From positions 1-21,136 of the forward strand of contig JBBKWG010000266.1 of NCBI GenBank assembly GCA_037968835.1: 21,136 nucleotides of DNA. The letters are read 5' to 3'. The notes beneath the pieces were generated by a model, which worked only from the letters and a program-made list of their open reading frames with translations, was not told where the DNA came from and searched no databases. This DNA comes from JBBKWG01 sp037968835 (GTDB taxonomy: Bacteria; Pseudomonadota; Alphaproteobacteria; Rhodobacterales; Rhodobacteraceae). Positions 13,149 through 21,136 of the stretch are shown piece after piece. Within the stretch, counting starts at the first letter, position 1; each line of letters starts with the position of its first letter. Position numbers and translations under genes: made by a program.

Positions 13149-13366
13149 GTGTGTCTGGGTGAACGGGTGAGAAACGGTTGAGTTGGGAGGGCGGCAGAGC
13201 ACAACGCTGCAGCGAGTAGGCTTGGCCAACGCAGAAAACGTCTGCAATTGATCCACAGAAAGCACTGTTTTGGGCAGTTCCTGATTAATTGTCCGTATCG
13301 CGCCCGACTTGCGTTCGACTACGCAATGGAGGAGTTTGCCTGGCCACAGCTTAAGGAAACTGCCCC

Positions 13367-13696
13367 TTGATCATTTATGGACTGAATACTTGTGCGGACT
13401 GCCAGAAAGCCCGGATTGCATTGCAAGCCGCTGGTAAGAATTTTGATTTTCGCGATGTGCGGGCAGAGCCTCTGAGTCCAACAGAGCTAGCTGAACTCAT
13501 TGCAGAATTTGGCGACCGGTTGGTCGATCGAACGTCGAATGATTGGCGGGCGCTGAGCGATTGGATGAAGCATTCCGAGGCGGAGGAGCAACTCACGGCC
13601 AAGCCAAAACTGATGGCTCGTCCCGTGATCCGCGATGGGAACGCTTATTATCTCGGGTGGGACGAGGCAGTTCAGGGAGCTTTACTTCCGACTTAG
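13367..13696 (+). CDS. ArsC/Spx-family thioredoxin-fold protein
   Basis: The 109-residue protein has the ArsC-related fold found in YffB/Spx-like proteins: 'IIYGLNTCADCQKARIAL' with the CxxC pair Cys9/Cys12 after the first strand, then 'FDFRDVRAEPLS', a helical insert with 'DRTSNDWRALSDW', and 'KPKLMARPVIRDGNAYYLGW' containing the cis-Pro region 'ARPVI' and the Arg just before it. These proteins are thiol-based reductases or regulators; true arsenate reductase activity is not implied and no ars genes are nearby. The start is a TTG at 13367, supported by AAGGAA 8 bases before it and by the family start; no ATG is available in frame at that end. It is a stand-alone gene. Confidence 0.88.
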   Translation: MIIYGLNTCADCQKARIALQAAGKNFDFRDVRAEPLSPTELAELIAEFGDRLVDRTSNDWRALSDWMKHSEAEEQLTAKPKLMARPVIRDGNAYYLGWDEAVQGALLPT

Positions 13697-14248
13697 TATG
13701 AAGGCTGAGACCGAGACTTGGGTTCTTGCGGAGTTCTCAAATAACCGCTCGCGCAGAGAAGATTGGCACCTCAGAACGTGGGTCATCGGCATCAGATGCC
13801 GTGACCACAACAGTTACATAGGGAAGTCCTCAAAAGTCCCCGTGTTGGAAACGGAAAACGGCATCTCTAGCCCGAATTTGAGGATCTAAACGCGCATGGC
13901 TCCTCAGCGATACTAGGGATAGGAGTCCAGTGATTTTTCCGAAGAAGGCCCTCTTACTTGCGAAATAGAGGTACTGTCGCCTGGCGCGACGTGATACGGT
14001 TCTGAGATTATCTTGCTGGTGCCAGTGCTTGGAGCATTTCCTGCGCCGGGACAGCCAATTACAGTGTGGCGGGGGACGGCGAAAAGCCGCCTACTTGGGC
14101 CGATCAAACACACCAAATCTGCGCGAAATCAGGGGTTAAGCCTTTGATACTACTTTTATTTCTTACGGCATATGTTTGCTGCACCTGTCCGGGAACCTTA
14201 CCGGGAGGTGCCGCATTATTCGGTCGAGACCTCAGCAAAGGACTATTC
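13697..14248. other. 552-bp stretch without a convincing gene
   Basis: Short open frames exist on both strands but have no ribosome sites or recognisable motifs. The AT-rich segment at about 14140-14170 contains TTGATA and is the likeliest promoter area for galU, though no good -10 is spaced from it. GGCGG (14069-14073) and CCGCC (14088-14092) can pair around a G-rich segment, and a second hairpin at 14181-14211 lies nearer the gene. No terminator for the ArsC-like gene was found. Confidence 0.5.
14181..14211 (+). other. Leader hairpin upstream of the galU-like gene
   Basis: GCACCT (14181-14186) pairs with AGGTGC (14206-14211), and the inner CCGG (14189-14192) pairs with CCGG (14201-14204) around an 8-base loop. 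It ends 25 bases before the ribosome site of the galU-like gene and has no T-run. It could be a leader structure; function is unknown. Confidence 0.45.
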
Positions 14249-15214
14249 GTGACCCAACCGGCCGCTGCCATCAAAACCGTCATCATTCCCGCTGCCGGGA
14301 AAGGCACGCGTATGGTTCCCGCAACGCAGGTGACGGCCAAGGAACTTCTACCGGTCTATGACCGTCTAGTCATTCAGTTTTCCATAGATGAAGCGATTGA
14401 AGCCGGGGCCGAACGAATCATTATCGTCGACAGTGCCGCAAAGCCGGCGATCCGCGATTTCCTTGGCGAAAAAGCCGTCGCATCGAGTGGTCGAACTGGC
14501 GCGTCGCCCGAAATCGTTTATGTGTCTCAGGACAAGCCGTTGGGGTTGGGACACGCAATTCTTTGCTGCAAGGGTGTGACCCTGCCGGGCCAATTTGGGG
14601 TTATCCTTCCGGACGATATCATCATGGACGGCAGTTGCCTTTCCGAGATGGTGGAAAACCAAGTGCGCGGACACATGATCGCGGCCATGACGGTGCCGGC
14701 GCAGGACCCGTGTCATTATGTGATTTTCTCCCTGCGCGGCCCTGTGGCTGGAAGCCCTGTGGCTGGAACATGCGTACCGGTGACCGGCATTGTGGAAAAG
14801 CCAACCCTGGGACAAGCCCCATCGTCTTTAGCGGCAGTCGGTAGATATATTCTGCAGCCGATGATCTTTGAAATTCTGGCCAAAACTCAGAAAGGAGCCG
14901 GCGGCGAAGTGCAACTGACTGATGCAGTCGCCATCGCCACCCATTCCGTTCCTTTGACTGCGTTCCGTTTTTCGGGAACGCGCTACGATTGCGGCACCCA
15001 TGACGGATTGTTGGCGGCGTCCAACGCACGACAGGCGATGGTCAAGGCGCATCGGGTCAATGCACCTCTATCCATTGTCCGCACCACGACGAACACCGAA
15101 AGGAAAAGTAAGGCACGCAGTTCGCCTCGTGCCGGGTTGACACAAGAACCTCCGCGCCAGGCGTTCTCTCGTCCCACCCCCCAACCGCTTGAAAACGCGA
15201 AGATGCAATCATGA
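14249..15214 (+). CDS. galU: GalU-like UTP-glucose-1-phosphate uridylyltransferase (divergent paralogue)
   Basis: The 321-residue protein should make UDP-glucose from UTP and glucose 1-phosphate. Family motifs are present: 'IIPAAGKGTRMVPATQ' (12-27), 'KELLPVYDR', 'PLGLGHAILCC', 'GVILPDDIIM', 'GIVEKPTLGQAPSS', 'AVGRYILQPMIFEIL', 'GAGGEVQLTDAVA' and 'GTRYDCGTHDG'. It departs from the family in several places: Gln27 replaces the usual Lys of 'PATK', 'DRLVIQ' replaces 'DKPLIQ', 'YVI' replaces 'YGI', a 15-bp tandem repeat lengthens one loop, and the last 50 or so residues are a Ser/Pro/Arg-rich tail. The GTG at 14249 is chosen because AAAGGA precedes it by 6 bases and it begins the family domain; a longer frame to 14066 exists. 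It is followed by a small gene and the glucan synthase that uses UDP-glucose. Confidence 0.85.
   Translation: MTQPAAAIKTVIIPAAGKGTRMVPATQVTAKELLPVYDRLVIQFSIDEAIEAGAERIIIVDSAAKPAIRDFLGEKAVASSGRTGASPEIVYVSQDKPLGLGHAILCCKGVTLPGQFGVILPDDIIMDGSCLSEMVENQVRGHMIAAMTVPAQDPCHYVIFSLRGPVAGSPVAGTCVPVTGIVEKPTLGQAPSSLAAVGRYILQPMIFEILAKTQKGAGGEVQLTDAVAIATHSVPLTAFRFSGTRYDCGTHDGLLAASNARQAMVKAHRVNAPLSIVRTTTNTERKSKARSSPRAGLTQEPPRQAFSRPTPQPLENAKMQS
14741..14770 (+). repeat. In-frame 15-bp tandem duplication inside the galU-like gene
   Basis: CCTGTGGCTGGAA occurs at 14741-14753 and again at 14756-14768, a 15-base period. It encodes PVAGS-PVAGT in a loop just before the 'GIVEKP' motif, where ordinary GalU proteins have no such repeat. 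Confidence 0.8.
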
Positions 15215-15291
15215 CCGCTTATCCGCCTGTCAAACCGACACCACAAGCACCCAGCGCCCTGGTCACTGCCATGACACGAAAGGACGAACCG

Positions 15292-15495
15292 ATGGATTGG
15301 AAACAGATAGAGACAAAATGGGCTGAAATGGCCCGCCGTATCCGCGCTGATGCGCAGTGCGGAGAGCGTATAGCGAACGTAAACTCGGAACGCCTCGCCG
15401 GAAAAAGCGAAGCTACCAAGAACGTCGTGGCCAAACAAATTTCTGCGGTCAGCGTCGAAATCAGACAGAAGCACCATACAGTGTCAACACGTTGA
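15292..15495 (+). CDS. Small hypothetical protein between galU-like and glucan synthase genes
   Basis: The 67-residue product is soluble, charged and probably helical: it starts 'MDWKQIETKWAEMARRIRAD' and ends 'QKHHTVSTR'. The opening loosely recalls CsbD-type small stress proteins, but no family is claimed. The ATG at 15292 is preferred because AAAGGACG lies 6-8 bases upstream. The frame is open from an ATG at 15211 that overlaps the galU-like stop as ATGA, so a 94-residue form with a Pro-rich N-terminus is the alternative. Its TGA overlaps a TTG that opens the glucan synthase frame, so it may be translationally coupled to that gene on both sides. Confidence 0.6.
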   Translation: MDWKQIETKWAEMARRIRADAQCGERIANVNSERLAGKSEATKNVVAKQISAVSVEIRQKHHTVSTR

Positions 15496-18400
15496 TATCG
15501 AAGAAAACCTTGGTCCGGACGGCGCGGAGTCTCCCGTGGTTGTCTAGCCGGAACAGACTGGAGATCTGGCAAGACGAAGCGCCTATCAGAGCCGACCTTT
15601 TCGGCACAGAACGGCTCGAACATCACGCTCAATCCCTGGCGGAGGCGCAGCCGGTTGCCGAAGACGATGACCGCGCAACGCCGCGGCTGGACGCCCGCGT
15701 CAAGGATAACGCGAAAGTTTTGCTTCAAGCCCATCGAACCTGCGCCCAGGCGCTTCAGGCAGGGCAACCGATCACTCCGGCGACCGAGTGGCTTCTGGAC
15801 AATTACCACCTTGTCGAAGAGCAGCTACGCCAGATCCGCGATGATTTGCCTCCCGGCTACTACCGTCAGTTGCCAAAACTCGCCGCCGGTCCGTTTGCCG
15901 GTTATCCGCGTGTTTTGGGACTGACCTGGAGCTACGTAGCGCATACCGACAGTCTCATTTCAGGCCCGGTTCTGAGCCGCTACGTTCGCGCTTATCAGCA
16001 GGTTGAGCCTCTGATGATCGGCGAATTGTGGGCTGTGGCAATTACGCTTCGCATCGTGCTGATCGAAAACATGCGCCGTCTGACTGTTCAAATCGTCGAG
16101 GGTCAAGCGCAGCTCGAAACGGCCGATGCCATAGTGAATGCGGTGCTGGCTGCGGGGCAAACCCCCGGAGTGTCGCAGCTAGGGGCGATGCAGAAGGTCG
16201 TCGATCCGTACGAAATTTCTCCGCTGGACGAGATCGTCGCCGCTCAGATCGCCAAACGCCTGCGCGGCTTCGACCCGGCACAGACGCCGCTTTTCGGATG
16301 GCTTGAGGACCGGTTGCTGCGTCAGGGCACGTCGATCGAAGAAGTTGTAACCAGCGCTCAGATGCGTCTTGCCGCGTCAAATGTCACCATGCGCAATATT
16401 GTTACCTCGATGCGTCTGGTGTCCGAGATGGAGTGGGCCGACTTCTTCGAAGAGGTCAGCCTGGTCGATGCCCGACTGCGCGAGTCTTCGTCGTTTGCGG
16501 AGTTGGATTTCGCAACCCGCAACCGCTACCGCACTGCGATTGAAATTATCGCCCGAGGGGCGAACAAGACAGAGATCGAAGTGGCCGAGGCAAGCCTTGC
16601 GCTGGCCGCGTCAGCCGAGGCTCCGCACAGTCGCGATCCGGGGCATTGGCTCATCGGCGCCGGACGGACGGCGCTGGAAAAAAGGCTGGACTTCAGACAG
16701 TCGCCGGGTCTGCGGTTTTACCGCTGGGTCGCGCAATTTGGACTGCCAGGTTATCTGGCGTCGATTGGCTTTTTGTCACTGGTGATCCTTGGCGTCGGGC
16801 TTTCATTCGCGCAGGCGCAAGGGGCAGGCATTCTGGCGCTGACCGTCTTGACCATTACCGGGATGGCGGTTGCGGTGGATGTGGCCATGGCGGTCGTCAA
16901 TCTGATCGTCACAAGATCCGTTGCGCCAAAACCCTTGCCCGCTCTTGAACTCGCCGACGGCATTCCCACTGATGTGCGCACTCTCGTAGCCGTGCCCGTG
17001 CTCTTGCATGACACCGACGAGCTGCTCGCACAAATCGAGCGGCTGGAGGTGCACCATCTTTCAAGCACAGGCGGAGCCTTGCACTACGCTCTCTTGTCCG
17101 ATGCGATGGATGCCCAATCCGAAAGTTCCGCACAGGACGATGCCCTCGTGGCCACGGCCTTGTCGGCGATTGCAGAACTGAACGCGCGTTATCCGTCCGA
17201 CCACGGTCCCCTTTTCTATTTCCTGCATCGTCGACGCCTGTGGAACCCCAGCGAAGACGTCTGGATGGGGTGGGAGCGAAAGCGGGGGAAACTGACCGAG
17301 TTGAACCGTCTTTTGCGCGGGGCAACCAACACCAGCTTCAAGATCCTTTCCGACCCAGTGCCGGATGGTATCCGTTACGTAATCACCCTGGATGCGGATA
17401 CGCGTCTGCTGCACGGAACCGTGCGCCAGATGATTGGCAAGATGGCGCATCCGCTGAACCGGCCCCGGTTCGATGACGCCGTTGGCCGGGTGACGGGGGG
17501 CTACGGCTTGCTTCAGCCGCGCGTGACCGCCGACCTTCCGATTGGCGCTGGCGGATCGTTCTATCAACGGATCTTTTCCAGCCAAGGCGGGATTGATCCT
17601 TACGTCACGGCGACATCGGACTTGTATCAGGACTTGTTTGATGAAGGGTCTTTCACCGGCAAGGGTATCTATGATGTCGACGCATTCGAGTCGGCGCTGG
17701 CCGATCGCGTCCCAGAGAACACCATGCTGAGTCATGACCTTTTCGAAGGAGTTTTCGCCCGCGCGGCGCTGGCTTCTGATATCGAGGTCGTAGAGGATTT
17801 CCCAAGTCGGTATGACGTCGATATCCGTCGGCGGCACCGCTGGGCGCGCGGAGACTGGCAGCTTTGGCCGTGGCTCTTCGGAAAAAGGCGCAACGACAAA
17901 GGCGGACTCCCGGCACTTGGCCGCTGGAAGATGATCGACAATTTGCGACGCTCACTGCTGGCGCCGATGGCGATGCTAACCCTTTTTGCCGGCTGGATGA
18001 TGGCTCCGGCCGTCGCACTATTCTGGACGACATGGATCGTGGCCCTGCTGGCCGTTCCGCGCCTGTTGCCCCTGCCCTTCGGGATTATTCCGGAACGAAC
18101 CGGCGTCACTTTGCGCAGTCACTTTGCCGCGCTGGCCAATGATACGCAGATCGCCCTTGGGCAAATTGCCCTGACGATGATCCTTTTGGCCGATACGGCG
18201 GCCACTTTGGGCGACGCCATCGTGCGCACGATCTGGCGGCTTAACGTTTCGCGGCGTCATATGCTGGAATGGGTGACAGCGGCCCATGCGGGCGGCAGCG
18301 CTATGCCCTCGTTGGCAGGCCAGTATCGGCGAATGGCGCCGGGGGTGATCATTGGCTTGGGGGCATGCGTGGCGGCTGCCCGCGTCAACCCTGCCATGTT

Positions 18401-21136
18401 GCCCTGGCTCGTTCCGTTTGCAGTGGCCTGGACCACTGCACCGGCGCTGGCGCGATTCATCAGCGTGCCTCGCGTCGCGAGACCTGCGGCATCCCTTTCT
18501 GACGACCAGGCGCGAGACCTGCGCCTTATTGCCCGGCGGACGTGGCGATTTTTCGAAACCTTCGTGACAGCCGAAGAGAACTTCCTGCCGCCGGACAATT
18601 TTCAGGAAACGCCCAAGCCCGCCATTGCCACCCGCACCTCGCCCACCAACATCGGGCTTTACTTGCTCTCGACGGTTGCGGCGCGTGACATGGGGTGGAT
18701 CGGGCAATCGGCGGCGCTCAACCGCATGAAAGACACCTTGCAGACAATTGAACGGATGCCGCGCTGGCGGGGGCACATCTACAATTGGCATGATACTCGC
18801 GACCTGCGCGTTCTCGACCCGGCCTATGTCTCGACGGTGGACAGCGGTAATCTGGCCGGACATCTGATCGCCATCGCCCAAGCCTGCCGCGAATGGCAGA
18901 CTGTTCCCGTGCCGGAATCCACGTTGCGCCAGGCATTGAGAGACACCATCGAGCTTGCGCAAAAAGCATTGCGGGCTGGGCCGGAATATGCCGCTTTGGG
19001 ACGGTTACTCAGTGCGCTGGCCATCGTGGCAAAGACAAGCGGGAATGCTTTGCGCGACATGGTCTCTGATACCACAGCGGCCAAGGAAATGGCGCTCGCA
19101 CTGGGGGATGAACATGCGGATGTCGTCTTCTGGACGGCCGCAATCCATCAAACTCTTCATGACTACCTTGCCGATCAGACCGCGCTGCCCGACGCAACAC
19201 TTCTGGCCGATGTTGAAACAATGGCGCGCACCATCGCGAGCGAAATGGACTTTGCCTTTCTGTTGGTGCCGGACAAGAAACTTCTCTCCATCGGGTTTTC
19301 GCTGACTACCAACCGGCTCGACGCAAACTGCTATGATCTTTTGGCTTCCGAGTCGCGGCTGGCGAGCCTTTTCGCGATCGCCAAGGGCGACGTGGACACG
19401 CGACACTGGTTCCGGCTGGGTCGGACTGCAACGCCCGTGGGTGCCGGATCGGCGCTGATTTCCTGGTCGGGCAGCATGTTCGAATACCTCATGCCGTCCC
19501 TGGTGATGCGTGCACCAGTGGGATCGGTTCTGGAACAGACGAACCGGATGATCGTTGCCAGGCAGCAATCCTATGGCGCAGTGCTCGGGGTGCCGTGGGG
19601 CATTTCGGAATCGTCCTATAACGCTCGCGATCTGGAGATGACCTATCAATATTCCAACTTCGGTGTCCCCGGCCTTGGCCTCAAGCGTGGTCTCAGCGAA
19701 AACCGCGTGATTGCGCCCTACGCCACGGGTCTGGCCGCGATGGTTGATCCCGTGGCGGCAGTTCAGAATTATTACCGGCTGGCAGCACTTGGGGCAGAGG
19801 GGCGCTTTGGATTTTACGAAGCGGTCGATTTCACGCCCGCCCGTCTGCCCGAGAACGACGACCATGCCCTGGTGCGAAGTTTCATGGCGCATCATCAGGG
19901 CATGACGATCACGAGCATCGCCAACGCCTTGCAGAACGGGCGTTTGCGGGATCGTTTCCATGCCGAACCCATGATCAAAGGCGTGGAACTGCTGCTGCAT
20001 GAGCGTGTGCCGCGTGACGTCGCCGCCGCACCGCCGCGGGCCAGGGACGTGCTGGTCGGCGTAGCGCAGATCACCGACGCGCCCAGCATGCGTTTGTTCG
20101 AGAACCCTGCTGCGGCAGCGCCGACCGCGCATCTACTTTCCAACGGAAACTACGGTGTCATGCTGACCGCAACGGGCGAAGGCTACAGCCGATGGCGCGA
20201 TCTTGCGATCACGCGTTGGCGGTCAGAGTCGACACAGGCGGCGATGGGGTCATTCGTGTTTCTACGTGATTCGGATACCGACACCCAATGGTCCGCCGCC
20301 GTTCAGCCATTGCGATCCGAAGCAGCGCGCCACCGAACCGTGTTCAGCGAGCATCAGGCCTCGTTTACCTGGCGGTTGCCGCGCTTTACCACCATGACCG
20401 AAGTCGTCGTTTCAGCCGAAGACGATGCCGAAGCACGACGCGTGACGCTGACCAATACGGGTCGGCGCGCGCGCGAGATCGATGTGACCTCTTACGCCGA
20501 ACTGGTGCTAGCGCCGAAATCGGCAGATCTGGCGCATCCGGCGTTCTCGAAAATGTTTGTGGTCACCGATTATCTCCCAGAACTTGGCGTCATTATCGCC
20601 ACCCGCCGCCGCCGCTCGCCGAGCGATTCAGAAGTATGGGCAGCTCACATCGCCGTCGTCGAGGGCGAGGAGACGGCGCCGATCCAGATCGAGACCGACC
20701 GGGCTAAATTCATCGGTCGAGGGCGCACCATCGAACAGGCGGCGGCGGCGCAAGCTCCGCTTTCCGGGACGACCGGCACCGTGCTCGATCCAATCTTTTC
20801 GATCCGCCGCCGCGTCAGCGTTCCGGCTGGCGGCGTCGCCCGCGTGACTTTCTGGACCATGGTCGCCGATACACCCGATGACCTTCTTGACCTTGTCGAC
20901 CGCCACCGCGACTCGTCAGCGTTCGCGCGGGCGGCGACGCTGTCCTGGACACAAGCGCAGGTGCAATTGCGACACCTCGGGATCACCCACGCCGATGCCG
21001 GCGATTTTCAGACTTTGGGCGGCATGGTCATGCGGGACGACTCGCGCCTGCGGGCCTCGGCTGCACAGATCGTGACAGGAGCGGCCCCGCAATCGGCGCT
21101 TTGGGCGTTGGGGATATCAGGTGACCTGCCAATCCT
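15492..21136 (+). CDS. ndvB: Cyclic beta-1,2-glucan synthase (3' end outside window)
   Basis: This inner-membrane enzyme polymerises glucose from UDP-glucose, then cyclises and releases periplasmic cyclic beta-1,2-glucan. About 1880 residues are visible of the roughly 2800 usual for NdvB/ChvB/Cgs. In order: N-terminal region with 'APIRADLFGTERLEHHAQSL'; 'GHWLIGAGRTALE' (about 384); two membrane helices (421-470); the GT84 glycosyltransferase with 'VITLDADTRLLHG' (Asp634/Asp636), 'ENTMLSHDLFEG' (Asp749) and 'RRRHRWARGDWQLW' (about 779); further membrane helices (about 820-990); a glucoamylase-like domain from 'RRTWRFFETF' (1015) through 'WSGSMFEYLMPSL' (1325) and 'AHHQGM' (1466); and the GH94 N-terminal domain from about 1550 ('SNGNYGVMLTATGEGYSRW'). 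The start is uncertain: no ATG is available, so TTG at 15492 (overlapping the upstream stop) or TTG at 15510 is proposed. Confidence 0.95.
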   Translation, partial: MISKKTLVRTARSLPWLSSRNRLEIWQDEAPIRADLFGTERLEHHAQSLAEAQPVAEDDDRATPRLDARVKDNAKVLLQAHRTCAQALQAGQPITPATEWLLDNYHLVEEQLRQIRDDLPPGYYRQLPKLAAGPFAGYPRVLGLTWSYVAHTDSLISGPVLSRYVRAYQQVEPLMIGELWAVAITLRIVLIENMRRLTVQIVEGQAQLETADAIVNAVLAAGQTPGVSQLGAMQKVVDPYEISPLDEIVAAQIAKRLRGFDPAQTPLFGWLEDRLLRQGTSIEEVVTSAQMRLAASNVTMRNIVTSMRLVSEMEWADFFEEVSLVDARLRESSSFAELDFATRNRYRTAIEIIARGANKTEIEVAEASLALAASAEAPHSRDPGHWLIGAGRTALEKRLDFRQSPGLRFYRWVAQFGLPGYLASIGFLSLVILGVGLSFAQAQGAGILALTVLTITGMAVAVDVAMAVVNLIVTRSVAPKPLPALELADGIPTDVRTLVAVPVLLHDTDELLAQIERLEVHHLSSTGGALHYALLSDAMDAQSESSAQDDALVATALSAIAELNARYPSDHGPLFYFLHRRRLWNPSEDVWMGWERKRGKLTELNRLLRGATNTSFKILSDPVPDGIRYVITLDADTRLLHGTVRQMIGKMAHPLNRPRFDDAVGRVTGGYGLLQPRVTADLPIGAGGSFYQRIFSSQGGIDPYVTATSDLYQDLFDEGSFTGKGIYDVDAFESALADRVPENTMLSHDLFEGVFARAALASDIEVVEDFPSRYDVDIRRRHRWARGDWQLWPWLFGKRRNDKGGLPALGRWKMIDNLRRSLLAPMAMLTLFAGWMMAPAVALFWTTWIVALLAVPRLLPLPFGIIPERTGVTLRSHFAALANDTQIALGQIALTMILLADTAATLGDAIVRTIWRLNVSRRHMLEWVTAAHAGGSAMPSLAGQYRRMAPGVIIGLGACVAAARVNPAMLPWLVPFAVAWTTAPALARFISVPRVARPAASLSDDQARDLRLIARRTWRFFETFVTAEENFLPPDNFQETPKPAIATRTSPTNIGLYLLSTVAARDMGWIGQSAALNRMKDTLQTIERMPRWRGHIYNWHDTRDLRVLDPAYVSTVDSGNLAGHLIAIAQACREWQTVPVPESTLRQALRDTIELAQKALRAGPEYAALGRLLSALAIVAKTSGNALRDMVSDTTAAKEMALALGDEHADVVFWTAAIHQTLHDYLADQTALPDATLLADVETMARTIASEMDFAFLLVPDKKLLSIGFSLTTNRLDANCYDLLASESRLASLFAIAKGDVDTRHWFRLGRTATPVGAGSALISWSGSMFEYLMPSLVMRAPVGSVLEQTNRMIVARQQSYGAVLGVPWGISESSYNARDLEMTYQYSNFGVPGLGLKRGLSENRVIAPYATGLAAMVDPVAAVQNYYRLAALGAEGRFGFYEAVDFTPARLPENDDHALVRSFMAHHQGMTITSIANALQNGRLRDRFHAEPMIKGVELLLHERVPRDVAAAPPRARDVLVGVAQITDAPSMRLFENPAAAAPTAHLLSNGNYGVMLTATGEGYSRWRDLAITRWRSESTQAAMGSFVFLRDSDTDTQWSAAVQPLRSEAARHRTVFSEHQASFTWRLPRFTTMTEVVVSAEDDAEARRVTLTNTGRRAREIDVTSYAELVLAPKSADLAHPAFSKMFVVTDYLPELGVIIATRRRRSPSDSEVWAAHIAVVEGEETAPIQIETDRAKFIGRGRTIEQAAAAQAPLSGTTGTVLDPIFSIRRRVSVPAGGVARVTFWTMVADTPDDLLDLVDRHRDSSAFARAATLSWTQAQVQLRHLGITHADAGDFQTLGGMVMRDDSRLRASAAQIVTGAAPQSALWALGISGDLPI

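Larger units (their letters stand above)
13037..13366. other. Divergent intergenic region, regulator and ArsC-like genes
   Basis: This 330-bp stretch has no gene. Its left third holds the regulator's promoter and two operator-like palindromes. The rest (13150-13366) should hold the rightward promoter of the ArsC-like gene, but no convincing -35/-10 pair is seen. AAGGAA at 13353-13358 serves the ArsC-like start. Confidence 0.6.

Noticed and set aside
13367..13696. Arsenate resistance function for the ArsC-like gene
   Set aside because: The CxxC, Spx/YffB-like sequence and lack of ars neighbours do not support arsenate reductase.
13698..13889. 63-residue + strand ORF starting with ATG after the ArsC-like gene
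   Set aside because: No ribosome site and no recognisable motif; composition looks like random intergenic sequence.
13913..14116. 67-residue minus-strand ORF in the gene-poor stretch
   Set aside because: No ribosome site, no family resemblance; a transposase remnant was considered but not supported.
15357..15491. GTG at 15357 as the glucan synthase start
   Set aside because: It would put 45 very basic, non-family residues in front and overlap most of the small gene; no ribosome site fits.
19005..20132. 375-residue minus-strand ORF inside the glucan synthase region
   Set aside because: Antisense shadow; the + frame reads continuously with strong family motifs.

Overview
The window looks like a chromosomal segment of an alphaproteobacterium of the Rhodobacteraceae (Roseobacter/Rhodobacter group). 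The evidence is high GC content, a hisA/hisF/hisE cluster with DUF2147 and DUF302 genes beside it, a polyol operon with the content and order known as smoEFGKS-mtlK in Rhodobacter sphaeroides, and a tRNA-Tyr whose antisense reading is a familiar spurious ORF in this family. No insertion sequence, phage gene, CRISPR array or plasmid function was seen.

Layout. (1) 1-2804: the 3' part of a secreted DUF2147 protein (-), hisA (+), a secreted DUF302 protein (-) lying between the histidine genes, then hisF and hisE (+), which overlap. (2) 2801-5111: leftward genes for a small CoA-binding protein, an exported YHS-domain protein, a zinc-ribbon protein and the rRNA methyltransferase RlmB. A clear leftward intrinsic terminator lies between the YHS and CoA-binding genes. 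(3) 5262-5345: tRNA-Tyr(GTA) on the + strand, facing the end of the polyol operon. (4) 13036-5382, leftward: a LacI-family regulator, then an ABC importer (binding protein, two permeases, ATPase), a short-chain polyol dehydrogenase and a mannitol 2-dehydrogenase. Palindromes related to CTTTACGCGCGTAAAG occur in front of both the regulator and the binding-protein gene, so the regulator probably controls itself and the operon. Strong hairpins follow the binding-protein gene and the second permease gene. (5) 13367-13696: an ArsC/Spx-like protein (+), followed by about 550 bp with no convincing gene. (6) 14249-21136 (+): a divergent GalU-like UDP-glucose pyrophosphorylase, a small unknown protein and a very large cyclic beta-1,2-glucan synthase (NdvB/ChvB type) that runs off the right edge. 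These three genes are closely packed and make sense together: UDP-glucose supply feeding synthesis of periplasmic cyclic glucan.

How it works together. Region 1 is core histidine biosynthesis (HisE, HisA and HisF reactions). Region 4 imports hexitols such as sorbitol and mannitol and oxidises them to ketohexoses; a fructokinase is not present downstream of mtlK in this window. Region 6 is an envelope-glucan module. I did not find a wholly new system. The most original elements are the GalU paralogue with altered conserved residues joined to the glucan synthase, the regulator/operator pair of the polyol operon, and several RNA structures between genes.
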